35,807 nucleotides of DNA from Vibrio sp. MedPE-SWchi. Its GTDB lineage: Bacteria; Pseudomonadota; Gammaproteobacteria; Enterobacterales; Vibrionaceae. Below are positions 1 to 10,734 of the stretch, piece after piece. The DNA lies in assembly GCA_001874155.1 (NCBI GenBank), contig MPDB01000018.1, positions 1 through 35,807 on the forward strand. Direction: 5' to 3'. A program made the position numbers and the translations under genes. Positions within the stretch are counted from its first letter, which is position 1; each line of letters opens with the position of its first letter. A model generated the notes under the pieces. It was given only the letters and a program-made list of their open reading frames with translations, did not search any database and was not told where the DNA came from.

Positions 1-196
1 TCTTGTTGCTAACGGCGAAGAAATCGCTGTTGGTGCACCTCTTGTTGAAGGTGGCAAAGTGACTGCGGAAGTAGTACAACACGGTCGTGGCGATAAAGTT
101 AAAATCGTTAAGTTCCGTCGTCGTAAGCACTCTCGTAAAGAGCAAGGTCACCGTCAGTGGTTCACGGAAGTGAAAATCACTGGTATTAACGCTTAA
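1..196 (+). CDS. rplU: 50S ribosomal protein L21, C-terminal part
   Basis: Only the last 64 codons are present; the gene enters from the left edge, with the frame starting at base 2 and a TAA stop. The translation runs from [18 protein letters not shown] to a basic stretch ([16 protein letters not shown]) and ends VKITGINA, the typical L21 C-terminus. L21 binds 23S rRNA in the large subunit. rpmA begins 19 bases later, the usual rplU-rpmA pairing. The identification is firm; the start is outside the window. Confidence 0.95.
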   Translation, partial: LVANGEEIAVGAPLVEGGKVTAEVVQHGRGDKVKIVKFRRRKHSRKEQGHRQWFTEVKITGINA

Positions 197-215
197 GTAT
201 TAGGAGAGTTTAACA

Positions 216-473
216 ATGGCACATAAAAAAGCTGGTGGTTCTACTAATAACGGCCGCGATTCAGAAAGCAAACGTCTTGGTGTTAAGCGTTTCGGTGGTG
301 AATCTGTTCTTGCAGGTAACATCATCGTTCGTCAACGTGGTACTAAGTTCCACGCTGGCACTAACGTTGGTATCGGTAAAGACCACACTCTTTTCGCTCT
401 TACTGAAGGTAAAGTGAAATTTGCAGTGAAAGGTCCTAAAAACCGTAAATTCGTTAGCATCGAAAGCGAGTAA
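216..473 (+). CDS. rpmA: 50S ribosomal protein L27
   Basis: 85 residues, the normal length for L27. It begins [19 protein letters not shown], the conserved glycine- and lysine-rich N-terminal tail that reaches toward the peptidyl-transferase centre. The ATG follows an AGGAG-type ribosome binding site at about 202-206. It is co-transcribed with rplU and followed by a strong intrinsic terminator, so the two form one ribosomal protein unit. There is no N-terminal cleavage extension of the kind seen in Firmicutes. Confidence 0.97.
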   Translation: MAHKKAGGSTNNGRDSESKRLGVKRFGGESVLAGNIIVRQRGTKFHAGTNVGIGKDHTLFALTEGKVKFAVKGPKNRKFVSIESE

Positions 474-519
474 TTAAGCAACTGCTTAGTTATATTAGCT
501 TTTAAGCTGAATTCAAAAG

Positions 520-545
520 CCCTGCCGATTTGGCGGGGTTTTTTA
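520..545 (+). terminator. Rho-independent terminator of rplU-rpmA
   Basis: A 7 bp GC-rich stem (CCCTGCC with GGCGGGG, one G-T wobble) with a 5-base loop is followed directly by a run of T. It lies 47 bases after the rpmA stop and separates rpmA from cgtA. Confidence 0.9.
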
Positions 546-632
546 TTTATAGACGCTATACCCCAAGACCTAGGTGACTGGGATTTATGGTCTAACGTCT
601 ACTAGACTAGTAGTGATTTCCCACGTGCATGA

Positions 633-1820
<1,188 letters not shown>

Positions 1821-1862
1821 ATGATCCTGAGTCTTTAGAACTCTACAAATGTGCAATCTTTG

Positions 1863-1897
1863 AAACCGTAAAGTCGACAGGCTTTACGGTTTTTTAT
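1863..1897 (+). terminator. Rho-independent terminator of cgtA
   Basis: An 11 bp perfect stem (AAACCGTAAAG with CTTTACGGTTT), an 8-base loop and a T-rich tail lie 42 bases after the cgtA stop. Confidence 0.9.
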
Positions 1898-1968
1898 TGT
1901 CTATATCATTTTGTCACTGCGTGATATTTGGCACTATGTGTATCTGGATAGAAAACCGGAATGGACGC

Positions 1969-2736
1969 ATGGTATTGAATCAAAGAGCTGTCTCTCGGCT
2001 TATTGCGCAAGCTGGCCAGATGTTACTTGCTCATGGTGCGGAAAGTACACTAGTTGGCACGATAACTCACCGTATTGGCATTGCTTGTGGTATGGATGAA
2101 GTGGAAGTATCGCTCTCCGCGAGTTCGTTAGTGGTGACAACGGTGTATCAGGATCACTGTATAACGACGGCTAGGCGCAGCCCTGACCGTGGCATCAACA
2201 TGCGTGTTGTTACACAAATACAACGAGTCTGCATCATGCTAGAAAAAGGAATTCTAGACTGTGGTCTTGCGCAAAGAAAGCTGGACCAGATTACACCTGA
2301 ACGATATAACCGTTGGCTAGTCGTATTGATGATAGGTTTATCTTGTGCTTCTTTTAGTCGGCTCGCGGGCGGTGATTTAAACGTGTTCATCGTGACCTTC
2401 ATTGCTTCATCTTTAGGCATGATAGTTCGGCAAGAGCTTGGTCATCGTCACTTTAATCCTATGGTCAATTTTTCAGTGACAGCATTTGTCACTACGATAA
2501 TATCTGCGCAGGCTGTCGTATTCTCGATAGGCAACCAGCCTACGGTTGTGATGGCTTCTTCAGTATTAATGCTCGTTCCTGGTTTCCCACTGATTAACTC
2601 CGTTGCTGATATGCTAAAAGGCTACGTCAACATGGGTATTGCTCGTTTTGTCATGGCGAGTCTGCTGACCCTAGCAACGTGCTTGGGGATTGTTGGTGCG
2701 ATGAGCCTAGTGAATGTATGGGGGTGGGGAATATGA
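1969..2736 (+). CDS. yjjP: YjjP, large subunit of a split ThrE-type exporter
   Basis: 255 residues, as in E. coli YjjP (256). The N-terminal DUF1212/ThrE domain (about 1-130) contains the conserved HGAES and DRGINM stretches, and four or five hydrophobic helices follow from about residue 115. ThrE_N proteins pair with a small ThrE_2 partner; in E. coli YjjPB has been linked to succinate export. The start is a choice: an in-frame TTG at 1897 and ATG at 1936 lie upstream, but the ATG at 1969 gives the family-like N-terminus (VLNQRAVSRLI). The stop overlaps the yjjB start (ATGA), which implies coupled translation. The substrate in this organism is inferred only. Confidence 0.85.
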   Translation: MVLNQRAVSRLIAQAGQMLLAHGAESTLVGTITHRIGIACGMDEVEVSLSASSLVVTTVYQDHCITTARRSPDRGINMRVVTQIQRVCIMLEKGILDCGLAQRKLDQITPERYNRWLVVLMIGLSCASFSRLAGGDLNVFIVTFIASSLGMIVRQELGHRHFNPMVNFSVTAFVTTIISAQAVVFSIGNQPTVVMASSVLMLVPGFPLINSVADMLKGYVNMGIARFVMASLLTLATCLGIVGAMSLVNVWGWGI

Positions 2737-3200
2737 CTCATCTTATCTTAGGGCTTATTCATGACATGTTTTTCGCGGCAATTCCTGCTGTTGGTTTTGC
2801 ACTTGTGTTTAATGTTCCTCAAAAGGCGCTGGCATATTGTGCCTTAGGTGGTGCTGTTGGGCATGGGTCCCGTTATCTGATGATGCATTTTGGTGTTCCA
2901 ATTGAATGGGCAACATTTTTCGCCGCCACGACTGTCGGAATGATAGGTGTGCAGTGGTCACATCGATTTTTGGCTCACCCTAAGGTCTTTACCGTGGCCG
3001 CCATGATTCCTATGGTTCCGGGTGTTTTTGCCTTTAAAGCGATGATCGCGATGGTGGAAATGAGTCAACTTGGCTATTCGCCAGAACTGATAGCAACCTT
3101 GTTCGATAACTTTTTGAAAGCGATGTTTATCATCTCAGGGCTTGCGATTGGATTAGCGATGCCAGGGCTGCTATTCTACCGCCGTAAACCCATCGTATAG
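2733..3200 (+). CDS. yjjB: YjjB, small subunit of a split ThrE-type exporter
   Basis: 155 residues, the usual YjjB length, with about four or five membrane helices and the ThrE_2-type motifs MIPMVPG and GHGSRYL. A longer frame opens at 2679, inside yjjP, but the ATG at 2733 overlaps the yjjP stop by four bases and gives the family N-terminus (THLILGLIHDMFFAAIPAVG). It should act as the membrane partner of YjjP in the inner membrane. folA follows 20 bases later, so the three genes may share a transcript. Confidence 0.85.
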   Translation: MTHLILGLIHDMFFAAIPAVGFALVFNVPQKALAYCALGGAVGHGSRYLMMHFGVPIEWATFFAATTVGMIGVQWSHRFLAHPKVFTVAAMIPMVPGVFAFKAMIAMVEMSQLGYSPELIATLFDNFLKAMFIISGLAIGLAMPGLLFYRRKPIV

Positions 3201-3220
3201 AATTGAAACAAGGGATAAAA

Positions 3221-3700
3221 ATGATCATCAGTATGATTGCCGCGATGGCAGACAATCGCATTATTGGTAAAGATAATCAAATGCCATGGCACCTACCCGC
3301 TGATTTTGCATGGTTTAAACGTTGCACCATGGGTAAGCCTGTCGTGATGGGAAGAAAAACCTATGATTCGATAGGGCGTCCGTTGCCTGGTCGGCTGAAT
3401 ATTGTGATTAGCCGAGATGAGACCCTAACCATTGAAGGTGTGACAACCGTAACCTCCATAGACGACGCTATTAAAGTTTCTGGAGAGGCGGAAGAGGTGA
3501 TGATCATTGGTGGCGGTGCAATCTATAGTGCGTGTTTACCTATTGCTAATAAATTATATGTGACCCACATTGACGCTGAAATTGATGGTGATACGCAATT
3601 CCCTCTCTGGAGCGATGCGTTTACGGAGAGCTATTCTGAGCAGTATAGTGCGGATGAGAAAAATGCTTATAACTTGAGATTCACCGTATTAGAGCGATAG
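3221..3700 (+). CDS. folA: Dihydrofolate reductase
   Basis: 159 residues, identical in length to E. coli FolA. It reduces dihydrofolate to tetrahydrofolate with NADPH in the cytosol and is the target of trimethoprim. Visible family motifs are MPWHLPADFAWFKR (catalytic acid D28), VVMGRKTYDSIGRPLPGR for NADPH and folate binding, and the glycine-rich IIGGGAIY. The ATG at 3221 lies 6 bases behind AAGGG and is preferred over the in-frame TTG at 3203. It converges on apaH, the same neighbourhood as in enterics. Confidence 0.97.
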   Translation: MIISMIAAMADNRIIGKDNQMPWHLPADFAWFKRCTMGKPVVMGRKTYDSIGRPLPGRLNIVISRDETLTIEGVTTVTSIDDAIKVSGEAEEVMIIGGGAIYSACLPIANKLYVTHIDAEIDGDTQFPLWSDAFTESYSEQYSADEKNAYNLRFTVLER

Positions 3701-3717
3701 GCAATAGAATGCGAACT

Positions 3718-3759
3718 CAGTAATAAGTCTAATTCGTTTAGCCTTATTACTGATTTTCC
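3718..3759. terminator. Hairpin between convergent folA and apaH
   Basis: A 10 bp perfect stem (CAGTAATAAG with CTTATTACTG) contains a further 4 bp inner stem (CTAA with TTAG). It lies between the folA stop and the apaH stop and is followed on the plus strand by ATTTTCC. It is a likely folA terminator, but the T tract is weak; action on the apaH side is uncertain. Confidence 0.5.
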
Positions 3760-3767
3760 ATTGATAG

Positions 3768-4580
3768 TTAAGCTGTGAGCGCGTCTTGGCTGAAGTATTG
3801 TCTATCTTCCCAACGTAACATCGTTAAGCTTCCCCCCCAGACACAGCCCGTATCCAAACCAATGACATCTTGATTGTCATAGCCTTCAAGCGCTGCCCAG
3901 TGACCAAAAACGACAGTCTTATTAAGCGGCTTTCTTTCTGGAATGTTGAACCAGGGAATTAGGTGGCCTTGATCTGTTAGTTCTTTCGGCGGACGCTTAC
4001 ATTCCATATCTAGACTCGAGTCTGCAAAACAATATCGCATCCGTGTGAAAGCGTTGATGCTATAACGGTAGCGATCAATGCCCTTGAGTGCATTATCCCA
4101 TCGAGCCGGTGTATTGCTGTACATGTTTTCAATCAGCCATGGCCAACGTTCACTTTTCAATAACTCTTCAACTTCTTTGGCTGCGCTGCGCGCTTGCTCT
4201 AGCGTCCATTCTGGTGAGATGCCTGCATGAGTCATGACAAATTCTGAATGTTCAGCAAACAGTGGTTGATGCCTGAGCCAAGTTAGGAGCTCTTCACTAT
4301 CGTCCGCAAGGAGAATTGGTTTCGTTTGATCTTTCTTTTTTACTCTATGGATGCCTAAAGAAACAGCAAGAAGGTGAAGATCATGATTACCTAGGATGAC
4401 CTGAGCGGCACTCCCAAGGTTCTTAATGAACCGTAGTGTTTCTAGCGATTTCGGCCCGCGCGCGACCAGATCACCCGTAACCCATAGCTGATCAACGATT
4501 GGATCAAAATTAGCTTGTTTAAGAAGGCATTGAAGTTCATCTAGGCAGCCTTGTATGTCACCAACAATATACGTAGACAA
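3768..4580 (-). CDS. apaH: Diadenosine tetraphosphatase (symmetrical)
   Basis: 270 residues (E. coli 280). It cleaves Ap4A into two ADP. Calcineurin-type metallophosphatase motifs appear in order: VGDIQGC, GDLVARGP, LGNHDLH, MTHAGISP and VFGHWAALEG, so the metal-binding set looks complete. The start is TTG at 4580, giving MSTYIVGDIQGC, with AAGGA 6 bases upstream; no in-frame ATG fits the family N-terminus. It is the last gene of the minus-strand lptD-surA-pdxA-ksgA-apaG-apaH cluster, 9 bases after apaG. The TTG start may keep expression low. Confidence 0.96.
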   Translation of the reverse strand: MSTYIVGDIQGCLDELQCLLKQANFDPIVDQLWVTGDLVARGPKSLETLRFIKNLGSAAQVILGNHDLHLLAVSLGIHRVKKKDQTKPILLADDSEELLTWLRHQPLFAEHSEFVMTHAGISPEWTLEQARSAAKEVEELLKSERWPWLIENMYSNTPARWDNALKGIDRYRYSINAFTRMRYCFADSSLDMECKRPPKELTDQGHLIPWFNIPERKPLNKTVVFGHWAALEGYDNQDVIGLDTGCVWGGSLTMLRWEDRQYFSQDALTA

Positions 4581-4589
4581 GAGTGTTCC

Positions 4590-4970
4590 TTAATTGAGGA
4601 TATTAGGGATGGCCAGGCGAAAGGGGGTGATTTCAGTGGTGAATTCATTACCGCTGTTATCATGGAAAATATACTGACCTTGCATCACACCGATAGGGGT
4701 TTCAACTGCAGTTGCACTGGTGTAGCTGTATTCTTTATTGCTTTCAATATGGGGCTGTTGCCCGACAACGCCTTCTCCCTCAATCGACATCTGCTTCCCA
4801 TTTGCATCTGTGATTAACCAGCGACGGCGAAGTAGTTGAACCGTATTGTCGCTAAGATTCTTTATGGTGATGAGGTAAGCAAATATGTAGTGGTTTTCGT
4901 CTGGCGTTGATTGCTCTTCGACATACTTGGTTTGAACATGTATCTGGATATTGGGGATAGGCTCAATCAT
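4590..4970 (-). CDS. apaG: ApaG protein (DUF525)
   Basis: 126 residues, the usual size. It has a single fibronectin-III-like ApaG domain with conserved [15 protein letters not shown] and GEGVVGQQP stretches and the C-terminal FRLAIP. The biochemical role of ApaG is not settled; it is small and cytosolic. The ATG at 4970 has GGGAG 5 bases upstream. A GTG two codons earlier directly abuts that ribosome binding site and is unlikely. It sits between ksgA and apaH as in enterics, but here an 80-base gap holding a perfect 12 bp hairpin separates it from ksgA. Confidence 0.93.
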   Translation of the reverse strand: MIEPIPNIQIHVQTKYVEEQSTPDENHYIFAYLITIKNLSDNTVQLLRRRWLITDANGKQMSIEGEGVVGQQPHIESNKEYSYTSATAVETPIGVMQGQYIFHDNSGNEFTTEITPFRLAIPNILN

Positions 4971-5002
4971 GATCACTCCCGATCAGTCGTGGCTTTATAA
5001 AG

Positions 5003-5041
5003 TTCAGCCCTTAACTCTTGATGTAAGACTTAAGGGCTGAA
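5003..5041 (-). other. Perfect hairpin between ksgA and apaG
   Basis: A 12 bp perfect inverted repeat (TTCAGCCCTTAA with TTAAGGGCTGAA) with a 15-base loop starts just after the ksgA stop. No T tract follows on the minus strand (the next bases read CTTTATAAAG), so it is not a canonical intrinsic terminator. It could be a 3' stability element or a partial terminator inside the operon. Confidence 0.6.
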
Positions 5042-5050
5042 TAAAGAGGT

Positions 5051-5854
5051 TTAGTGATTTGCGTCTAACCAGTTGGCCATATCAACAAATTGCTCTAAGG
5101 TTAGGTTCTCAGGACGCATACTTGGGTTAACACCAAGTTCTTCTAACTTTTCCTTATCGATTAAACTCTTATAGCAGTTACGTACGGTTTTACGACGTTG
5201 GTTAAAACCTTCACGACAAACACGATCTAGCCATTTTAGGTTCGTTGCCGGATAAGGAAGTTCCTCATAGGGCATTAAGCGTACAACCGCAGAATCGACT
5301 TTCGGTGGTGGAACAAATGCCGTCGGTGGTACTTCAAGAACAGGGGTTACCTTACAGTAATACTGCGCCATAACCGTCAATCGACCATAGGCCTTGCTGC
5401 CTGGTCCTGCCGCTAGCCTATTTACCACTTCTTTTTGTAGCATAAAGTGCATGTCTTGAATGTCTTTATGGAATTCAAATAGGTGGAACATCAAAGGTGT
5501 TGAGATGTTATAAGGCAAATTACCGAAAATACGCAGTTTGTTATTTGGTTTAACTAGCTGTTCGAAGTCGAATTTCATCGCATCGCCTTCGTGAATCGTC
5601 AGCTTGTCTGCTAGATCCGGGTGGTTACGTAGACGCTCAGCGAGATCTCTATCAAGCTCAATGACAGTAAATTTGTCAACGAGTTTACCCACTGGCTCGG
5701 TAATTGCGCCAAGGCCAGGACCGATTTCAACCAGGTTTTGACCCGGTAGAGGGTTAATTCCAGAGACGATACCATCAATAATATAGGGATCATTTAGGAA
5801 GTTTTGACCAAAACGTTTACGCGCTTTGTGTCCTAAGTGGACATCATTTCTCAT
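5051..5854 (-). CDS. ksgA: 16S rRNA dimethyladenosine transferase KsgA/RsmA
   Basis: 267 residues (E. coli 273). It dimethylates two adjacent adenines in the 3'-terminal hairpin of 16S rRNA (A1518 and A1519 in E. coli numbering) with SAM, a late 30S assembly step. Motifs seen are [12 protein letters not shown] at the N-terminus, the SAM site [13 protein letters not shown], the catalytic [11 protein letters not shown], and the C-terminal helical part with [13 protein letters not shown]. The ATG at 5854 gives the expected N-terminus [16 protein letters not shown]. It lies 28 bases downstream of pdxA and is co-directional with the rest of the cluster. Confidence 0.97.
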   Translation of the reverse strand: MRNDVHLGHKARKRFGQNFLNDPYIIDGIVSGINPLPGQNLVEIGPGLGAITEPVGKLVDKFTVIELDRDLAERLRNHPDLADKLTIHEGDAMKFDFEQLVKPNNKLRIFGNLPYNISTPLMFHLFEFHKDIQDMHFMLQKEVVNRLAAGPGSKAYGRLTVMAQYYCKVTPVLEVPPTAFVPPPKVDSAVVRLMPYEELPYPATNLKWLDRVCREGFNQRRKTVRNCYKSLIDKEKLEELGVNPSMRPENLTLEQFVDMANWLDANH

Positions 5855-5882
5855 AGTTTTCTCGAATTTTGTGCATATCGCA

Positions 5883-6875
5883 TTAATTAGGTTGTTTATC
5901 TACCAATTCAATCGCGTGAGCCAGTGCTGTTCTAAAGCTTCCTGTATCCGCATTGCCTGTCCCGGCAAGATCGAGCGCGGTACCATGGTCAACCGATGTT
6001 CTTATAAAGGGTAGACCAAGAGTAATATTTACGGAACGACCAAACCCTTTGTATTTCAATACAGGTAGAACTTGATCATGATACATTCCTAATACCGCAT
6101 CAGCTTCTTGTAAGTACTTCTCGTTGAAGATGGTATCTGCTGGCAGAGGGCCAACGATATTGATGCCATCTTCTTGGCGAATTCTTTCTAGTGTTGGTGA
6201 TATTGTTTCTATCTCTTCTCGACCTAAGCAGCCATCTTCACCAGCATGTGGATTCAAACCACAGACGTAGATGGATGGATTTGCAATCGCAAATTTGGTG
6301 ACTAGGTCTTGATGAAGGATACGTATAATCTTTGTCAGTCGCTCTTCCGTGACCGCTTGTGATACATAAGCCAAAGGAATGTGTGTGGTGACTAGAGCCA
6401 CGCGCAAGCCTTCAGTCGCGAGCATCATAACCACAAGTGGCGTATTTGATTTCTCTGCGAAGAACTCAGTGTGGCCACTAAAGGCAACACCTGCTCGATT
6501 TATCACCCCCTTATGCACGGGGCCGGTGACAATAGCATCAAATTCATTTTCCATACAGCCTAATGCGGCTCTTTCTAATGTTTTTAATACGTAGTGACCG
6601 TTGGCTTCATCAAGTGCGCCTGCTTCACAAGGTGCATCAAGAGCAATGTGATCGACAACCAAAGAACCTGCCTGCTGTGGAGCAATGGCGAGTGACTGAT
6701 GATAATCAATCAGGTCTACATCGATATTAAGCTGCTCTGCACGCTGCTTTATTAAGTTTTTGTCTGCACAAACAACAATTTGATGGCTCCAGCTCTCTTG
6801 AGATAGCGCCAAAACGAGATCAGGTCCAATCCCTGCTGGCTCACCAGCGGTGACCACGATACGTTTAATTATCAT
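5883..6875 (-). CDS. pdxA: 4-hydroxythreonine-4-phosphate dehydrogenase
   Basis: 330 residues (E. coli 329). It oxidises 4-phosphohydroxy-L-threonine with NAD in the DXP-dependent pyridoxal phosphate pathway. The N-terminus [12 protein letters not shown] is the family signature, and the divalent-metal histidines are visible in [19 protein letters not shown] and [16 protein letters not shown]. The ATG at 6875 lies inside the 3' end of surA, an 11-base overlap, with GAGGA 8 bases upstream. This implies coupled translation with surA. Confidence 0.97.
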   Translation of the reverse strand: MIIKRIVVTAGEPAGIGPDLVLALSQESWSHQIVVCADKNLIKQRAEQLNIDVDLIDYHQSLAIAPQQAGSLVVDHIALDAPCEAGALDEANGHYVLKTLERAALGCMENEFDAIVTGPVHKGVINRAGVAFSGHTEFFAEKSNTPLVVMMLATEGLRVALVTTHIPLAYVSQAVTEERLTKIIRILHQDLVTKFAIANPSIYVCGLNPHAGEDGCLGREEIETISPTLERIRQEDGINIVGPLPADTIFNEKYLQEADAVLGMYHDQVLPVLKYKGFGRSVNITLGLPFIRTSVDHGTALDLAGTGNADTGSFRTALAHAIELVDKQPN

Positions 6876-8160
6876 CTTGATCTTCCTCGATGATTTCTAC
6901 GAAGGCACTCGCGCGAAGTTCTTGTAGCCAAGCACTGGCTTCTTCATTGAACTTTCTATTGAACAAAATACCGTAAGCGCGATTTTTCAGTGCAGAGTCA
7001 GTTCTATCGACTTCACGACGATCGAGTACTTCAACAATGTGCCAGCCATGAACAGTTTTAAACGGTTCACTAATTTGTCCGACTGTTAGAGTTTCTACTT
7101 GGTGTTTGAACTCTGGAACATAAAGATCAGGGGTTTGATAACCAAGCTCACCATCTTGTACTGCTGAACCTGGGTCTTGGCTATATTGCTGTGCAAGGTC
7201 ACCAAAGGAGGCTTCTCCACTTAATACTTGTCGAGTTATTTCCAGAAGATCACGCTGAACGCCTTCATCACTTAAAATAACGGTTGGTTTGATTAAGATA
7301 TGGCGTGCATTGACTTCAGTCACTGCAACAACCTCTAGACCCTTAACGTCATCGATCTTAAGAATATGGAAACCAATGCCACTTCGGAATGGGCCAATAA
7401 TACTGCCTTTATTCTGCAGCTTAATCTGGTCAGCAAAGATGGTTGGCATCTCTTCTTTACGCATCCATCCCCAGTCGCCTCCTTCTAACGCTTTTGGGCC
7501 TTTCGAATAGGTGTAAGCCATGGTTTCAAAGCTTTCACCGTCATTGAGCTTTTTAACAAGGTCATTGGCTAGCTCTTCAACTTCAGACTTATCTTGGTCG
7601 TCGTTAAAGCGCAACTGGATATGGCTAATATTGTATTGAACGGAGGCGTTGGTTTCTTGAGCTAGGAGATCGGCAAGGTTATCTACCTCCGCAGGGAGGA
7701 TATTGATGCGTCGACGTACGAGTGCATTACGAGCTTCGCTGGCTGCGATCTCTTTGCGAACTTGCTCTCGAAAAGCCGCGTAAGTGAGGCCTTCAGCTTC
7801 AACCGATGCTGTCAGCTGTTCGATAGTTTGTTCATTGTTTTTAGCAATATCCGCAATCGCTTCGTTTAGACGGTTATCGTCGATACGTACCCCTAGTCGC
7901 TCAGCTTCTTGTTGTTGAATTGTGTCAACAATCAATTTTTCTAGCACCTGTTCACGTAATACTATTTCTTCCGGCAAAGCTTGGCCACTTTCTCGAGCGT
8001 TTGCTTTTAGTGTTTTAAACGCTGTGTCGATGTCGCTTTGTAAAACCACGCCTTCGTTGACGATAACAGCAATCTTATCTAAAGCGACGGGTTCTGCATT
8101 GACGGTTGCAACCGTTAAACTAGTGATGCTGCCAAGCAGGATCTGTTTCCACAGTTTCAT
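6865..8160 (-). CDS. surA: Periplasmic chaperone/peptidyl-prolyl isomerase SurA
   Basis: 431 residues (E. coli 428). An N-terminal signal peptide ([18 protein letters not shown], cleavage before EPVALDK) sends it to the periplasm. The SurA N-terminal chaperone domain ([18 protein letters not shown] onward) is followed by two parvulin rotamase domains: about 175-275 (ISHIQLRF ... [10 protein letters not shown]) and about 285-385 (ARHILIKP ... [14 protein letters not shown]). It escorts unfolded outer-membrane proteins, including LptD, to the BAM complex. lptD lies 60 bases upstream in the same direction. An AGGAT ribosome binding site precedes the ATG. Confidence 0.97.
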   Translation of the reverse strand: MKLWKQILLGSITSLTVATVNAEPVALDKIAVIVNEGVVLQSDIDTAFKTLKANARESGQALPEEIVLREQVLEKLIVDTIQQQEAERLGVRIDDNRLNEAIADIAKNNEQTIEQLTASVEAEGLTYAAFREQVRKEIAASEARNALVRRRINILPAEVDNLADLLAQETNASVQYNISHIQLRFNDDQDKSEVEELANDLVKKLNDGESFETMAYTYSKGPKALEGGDWGWMRKEEMPTIFADQIKLQNKGSIIGPFRSGIGFHILKIDDVKGLEVVAVTEVNARHILIKPTVILSDEGVQRDLLEITRQVLSGEASFGDLAQQYSQDPGSAVQDGELGYQTPDLYVPEFKHQVETLTVGQISEPFKTVHGWHIVEVLDRREVDRTDSALKNRAYGILFNRKFNEEASAWLQELRASAFVEIIEEDQDDN

Positions 8161-8220
8161 TTGAAATCCTATAAGTCATTACTGGCTGAGAGTGAACTTT
8201 TTCAGCCTATAAAAGAATGA

Positions 8221-10590
8221 TTAATTGTTTAAGAAAAATGGTCGACCATAGCTAAGTGCATTACCAGAACTTTCCACTCCGGCAGCACTTGAATCGGATC
8301 CTATAGTGGTACCAAAGCCTATAATGCCAAAATTGATACCAAAGTTTTTCTCATAAATGGGCATTGCGTTAGGGTTAGTAACAAAGTCTCCGTCCCAGCT
8401 GATGATTTGATTGCTGTAGGTAAAGCCAATATACCAACAATCTGAAAGGTAGCGGAGTGTTGCGAGCCACTCTAAGTTCTGTTCCGTGGTTAAGTCGTAA
8501 AAGTACTGCGCACTGGCATTCCAATTTCGATTGATTTGATAGCCGCCTAAGAGACCTGCCTGAGATATACCATCTTTAGTAATGGAATCGACACTGAAGT
8601 CGACGGTTTCTTCTAGGTACTCTTTCGTCACGTAACGGTAGTTCGTTTGTATGTAACCACCATTAAAGCGATACTCTAGCGTGCTGTTGCCAAGCTGAAC
8701 TTCACTAGAGTCTATATCGTACTGGATACCACCATGGTAGAAGAGATTGTCACCATAATTGAAGTCCATCTCTACAGCCCACGCTGAGTAGTTGGTTGAT
8801 TCTGTGTCATCATCTGCACTTCCTACTAAGGAGTTCTTGGCCTCTTTATCTAAATAGAATATTTGACCAAATGAGATATTGAGACGCTCTTTGTATGAAT
8901 CATCAAAAAAGCGTGATGATGCCCCGTAGCTGAATTGATTCGCTGAGGCTATTTTATCAACACCACTGTACTTTCTGCTACGGAATAAACCGTAGTAGTC
9001 GGTTTGAAGCAAGGTGGTATCATAATCACCGATAGCCGTTTGATCTTGTTCCGGCACATATAAATATTGGACCTGAGGCTCTAGAGTTTGTGTATAGCTA
9101 TCGAGAATCGTGGTATCTCGCTCTAAAACCACACCAGCATGGGTGCGAAACTCTGGTATTAGTCGAGATACTGTCTCTGTGAGGTCTGAGTTTGATACAC
9201 CGTCTAAATCTTGTTGATAGTAGGTACCGAGAAGTCGTGCTTCCGTTGTCCAACTTCCCCAAGTGTTAGCCAATGGAACCGTAACTCCTGGCTCTATATG
9301 CGTTCGAATAGCAGATGGCATGTTATCTGCATCCGTCTCAAAGCGAGATATGTGGCTGATAACATCGAAATCCAGGTGCTTTATCACCTCTGGTGCATAG
9401 TAATTGAATTCAACCTGGGGCATTAATCTATAAGGCAGGTTACCACTGGTGGTTAATACTTGGAAATCTCGGACAAGCACAGATGTATCCCAGGAGTCAC
9501 TACGATAGGTCGCTTGCCCTTCTTGAAGCAGTTGTCCATCTTCTCGGTTACCTATGTTGGAGTCGACATGACTGAAGTAAGCGATGTCGCTCACTTTTGA
9601 GTAGTCTATCTCGAACTTCCAGGCTTCTTGGAAGATTCCATCGTGTTCATACTGGAAGCCCCAACGATCAGAATAACCTTGGTCGGTATATTTCTTATCA
9701 TCGGGAAGGTATTCTGACTTGATATTACCTTGACCTAAGTCAGACAAGTAACGAAACTCACTGTTTAGCTGAGTTCCACGCTCTTGCATGTACTTGAATG
9801 TCGTTTCAAGGTCATAGTTTGGCGCAAGGTTCCAGTACACTGGAACCTCCATCTCAAAGCCATCACTTGAACCGTAGCCTACGGTAGGGTAAAGAAAGCC
9901 GGTTTTACGGGTATCACCAATCGGAACCGTCAAAAAGGGCAGATAAAAGACCGGGACATTTTGGATCTCAAAGCGTGGATTATAAAAGGTGGCTTCGTCT
10001 TTGTTCTGGTCAATATCGATACTACTGGCTCGCATGCGCCACGCATTGTTTCCTTCAGGACACGAAGTAATACTTCCATCTTCTATTTCATATACTGCCT
10101 TTCCTGTTTTCGCCATGAATACAGCGTCGCCACGGCCTGGCTCACAAAGAAAGTTGTATTGCGTATTTTCTGCCGTCAGCTCATCGGTATTGAGATCATT
10201 CGTCGCTTTATCTGAAATGGTTTTTATTTCACCGTCACTAAAGTGAACATTGCCTTTCGCTACGACCACATTGTCTTGCTGGTGAAGAGTGACTTCATCA
10301 GCCGTCATGCGCTTTTTACCTTGAGTAATGATGACATCGCCTTTATAGACGGATTTTTGATTATTCAGTGCTTCAAGGCTGTTGGCTTCAACATCAATTG
10401 GAAGCTCATTTGGATTTTCTGCATCTGGTCGATTGACCAAGCATTGGTCAATAGGGTCTAATATTTGGCATTGTCCGAAAGCAGGCATTTCTTGCACGTC
10501 ATCATTCAGCACCGTTTCGGCATTAGTCTGAGGCACTAATAAGGCGGTACTGATGGAAGTGGCTAATAAAGTGCGGGAAAAAAATGGCAT
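8221..10590 (-). CDS. lptD: LPS-assembly protein LptD (outer membrane)
   Basis: 789 residues (E. coli 784). A signal peptide ends about residue 24 (VPQTNA/ETV). The OstA/LptA-like beta-jellyroll (about 55-180; [21 protein letters not shown]) joins the periplasmic LPS bridge. The rest is the large beta-barrel (NARFE-type [32 protein letters not shown], and [19 protein letters not shown]). With LptE it inserts LPS in the outer leaflet; LptF and LptG of the same machine are at 29.3-31.4 kb. Five cysteines are visible: C41, C50, C149, C177 and C718. E. coli has an adjacent C-terminal Cys pair, but here only the second survives (SDCW). It heads the minus-strand cluster and is divergent from djlA. 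Confidence 0.97.
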   Translation of the reverse strand: MPFFSRTLLATSISTALLVPQTNAETVLNDDVQEMPAFGQCQILDPIDQCLVNRPDAENPNELPIDVEANSLEALNNQKSVYKGDVIITQGKKRMTADEVTLHQQDNVVVAKGNVHFSDGEIKTISDKATNDLNTDELTAENTQYNFLCEPGRGDAVFMAKTGKAVYEIEDGSITSCPEGNNAWRMRASSIDIDQNKDEATFYNPRFEIQNVPVFYLPFLTVPIGDTRKTGFLYPTVGYGSSDGFEMEVPVYWNLAPNYDLETTFKYMQERGTQLNSEFRYLSDLGQGNIKSEYLPDDKKYTDQGYSDRWGFQYEHDGIFQEAWKFEIDYSKVSDIAYFSHVDSNIGNREDGQLLQEGQATYRSDSWDTSVLVRDFQVLTTSGNLPYRLMPQVEFNYYAPEVIKHLDFDVISHISRFETDADNMPSAIRTHIEPGVTVPLANTWGSWTTEARLLGTYYQQDLDGVSNSDLTETVSRLIPEFRTHAGVVLERDTTILDSYTQTLEPQVQYLYVPEQDQTAIGDYDTTLLQTDYYGLFRSRKYSGVDKIASANQFSYGASSRFFDDSYKERLNISFGQIFYLDKEAKNSLVGSADDDTESTNYSAWAVEMDFNYGDNLFYHGGIQYDIDSSEVQLGNSTLEYRFNGGYIQTNYRYVTKEYLEETVDFSVDSITKDGISQAGLLGGYQINRNWNASAQYFYDLTTEQNLEWLATLRYLSDCWYIGFTYSNQIISWDGDFVTNPNAMPIYEKNFGINFGIIGFGTTIGSDSSAAGVESSGNALSYGRPFFLNN

Positions 10591-10734
10591 CGAGTTTTAC
10601 TGTCCTGTTGAACTTGATTGATCCGGTGAATGAGAACCGAATGTAAAAATACGGTCCTATCATAAAGGAATTTCATGCTTACGGCACTATCAGACCACTT
10701 TGTGGCAAAAAAATTCACAGATTGAGAGCACAGA

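Noticed and set aside
10694..10722. CRP-like sequence in the lptD-djlA gap (TGTGG...TCACA)
   Set aside because: The half-sites are spaced too far apart for CRP.
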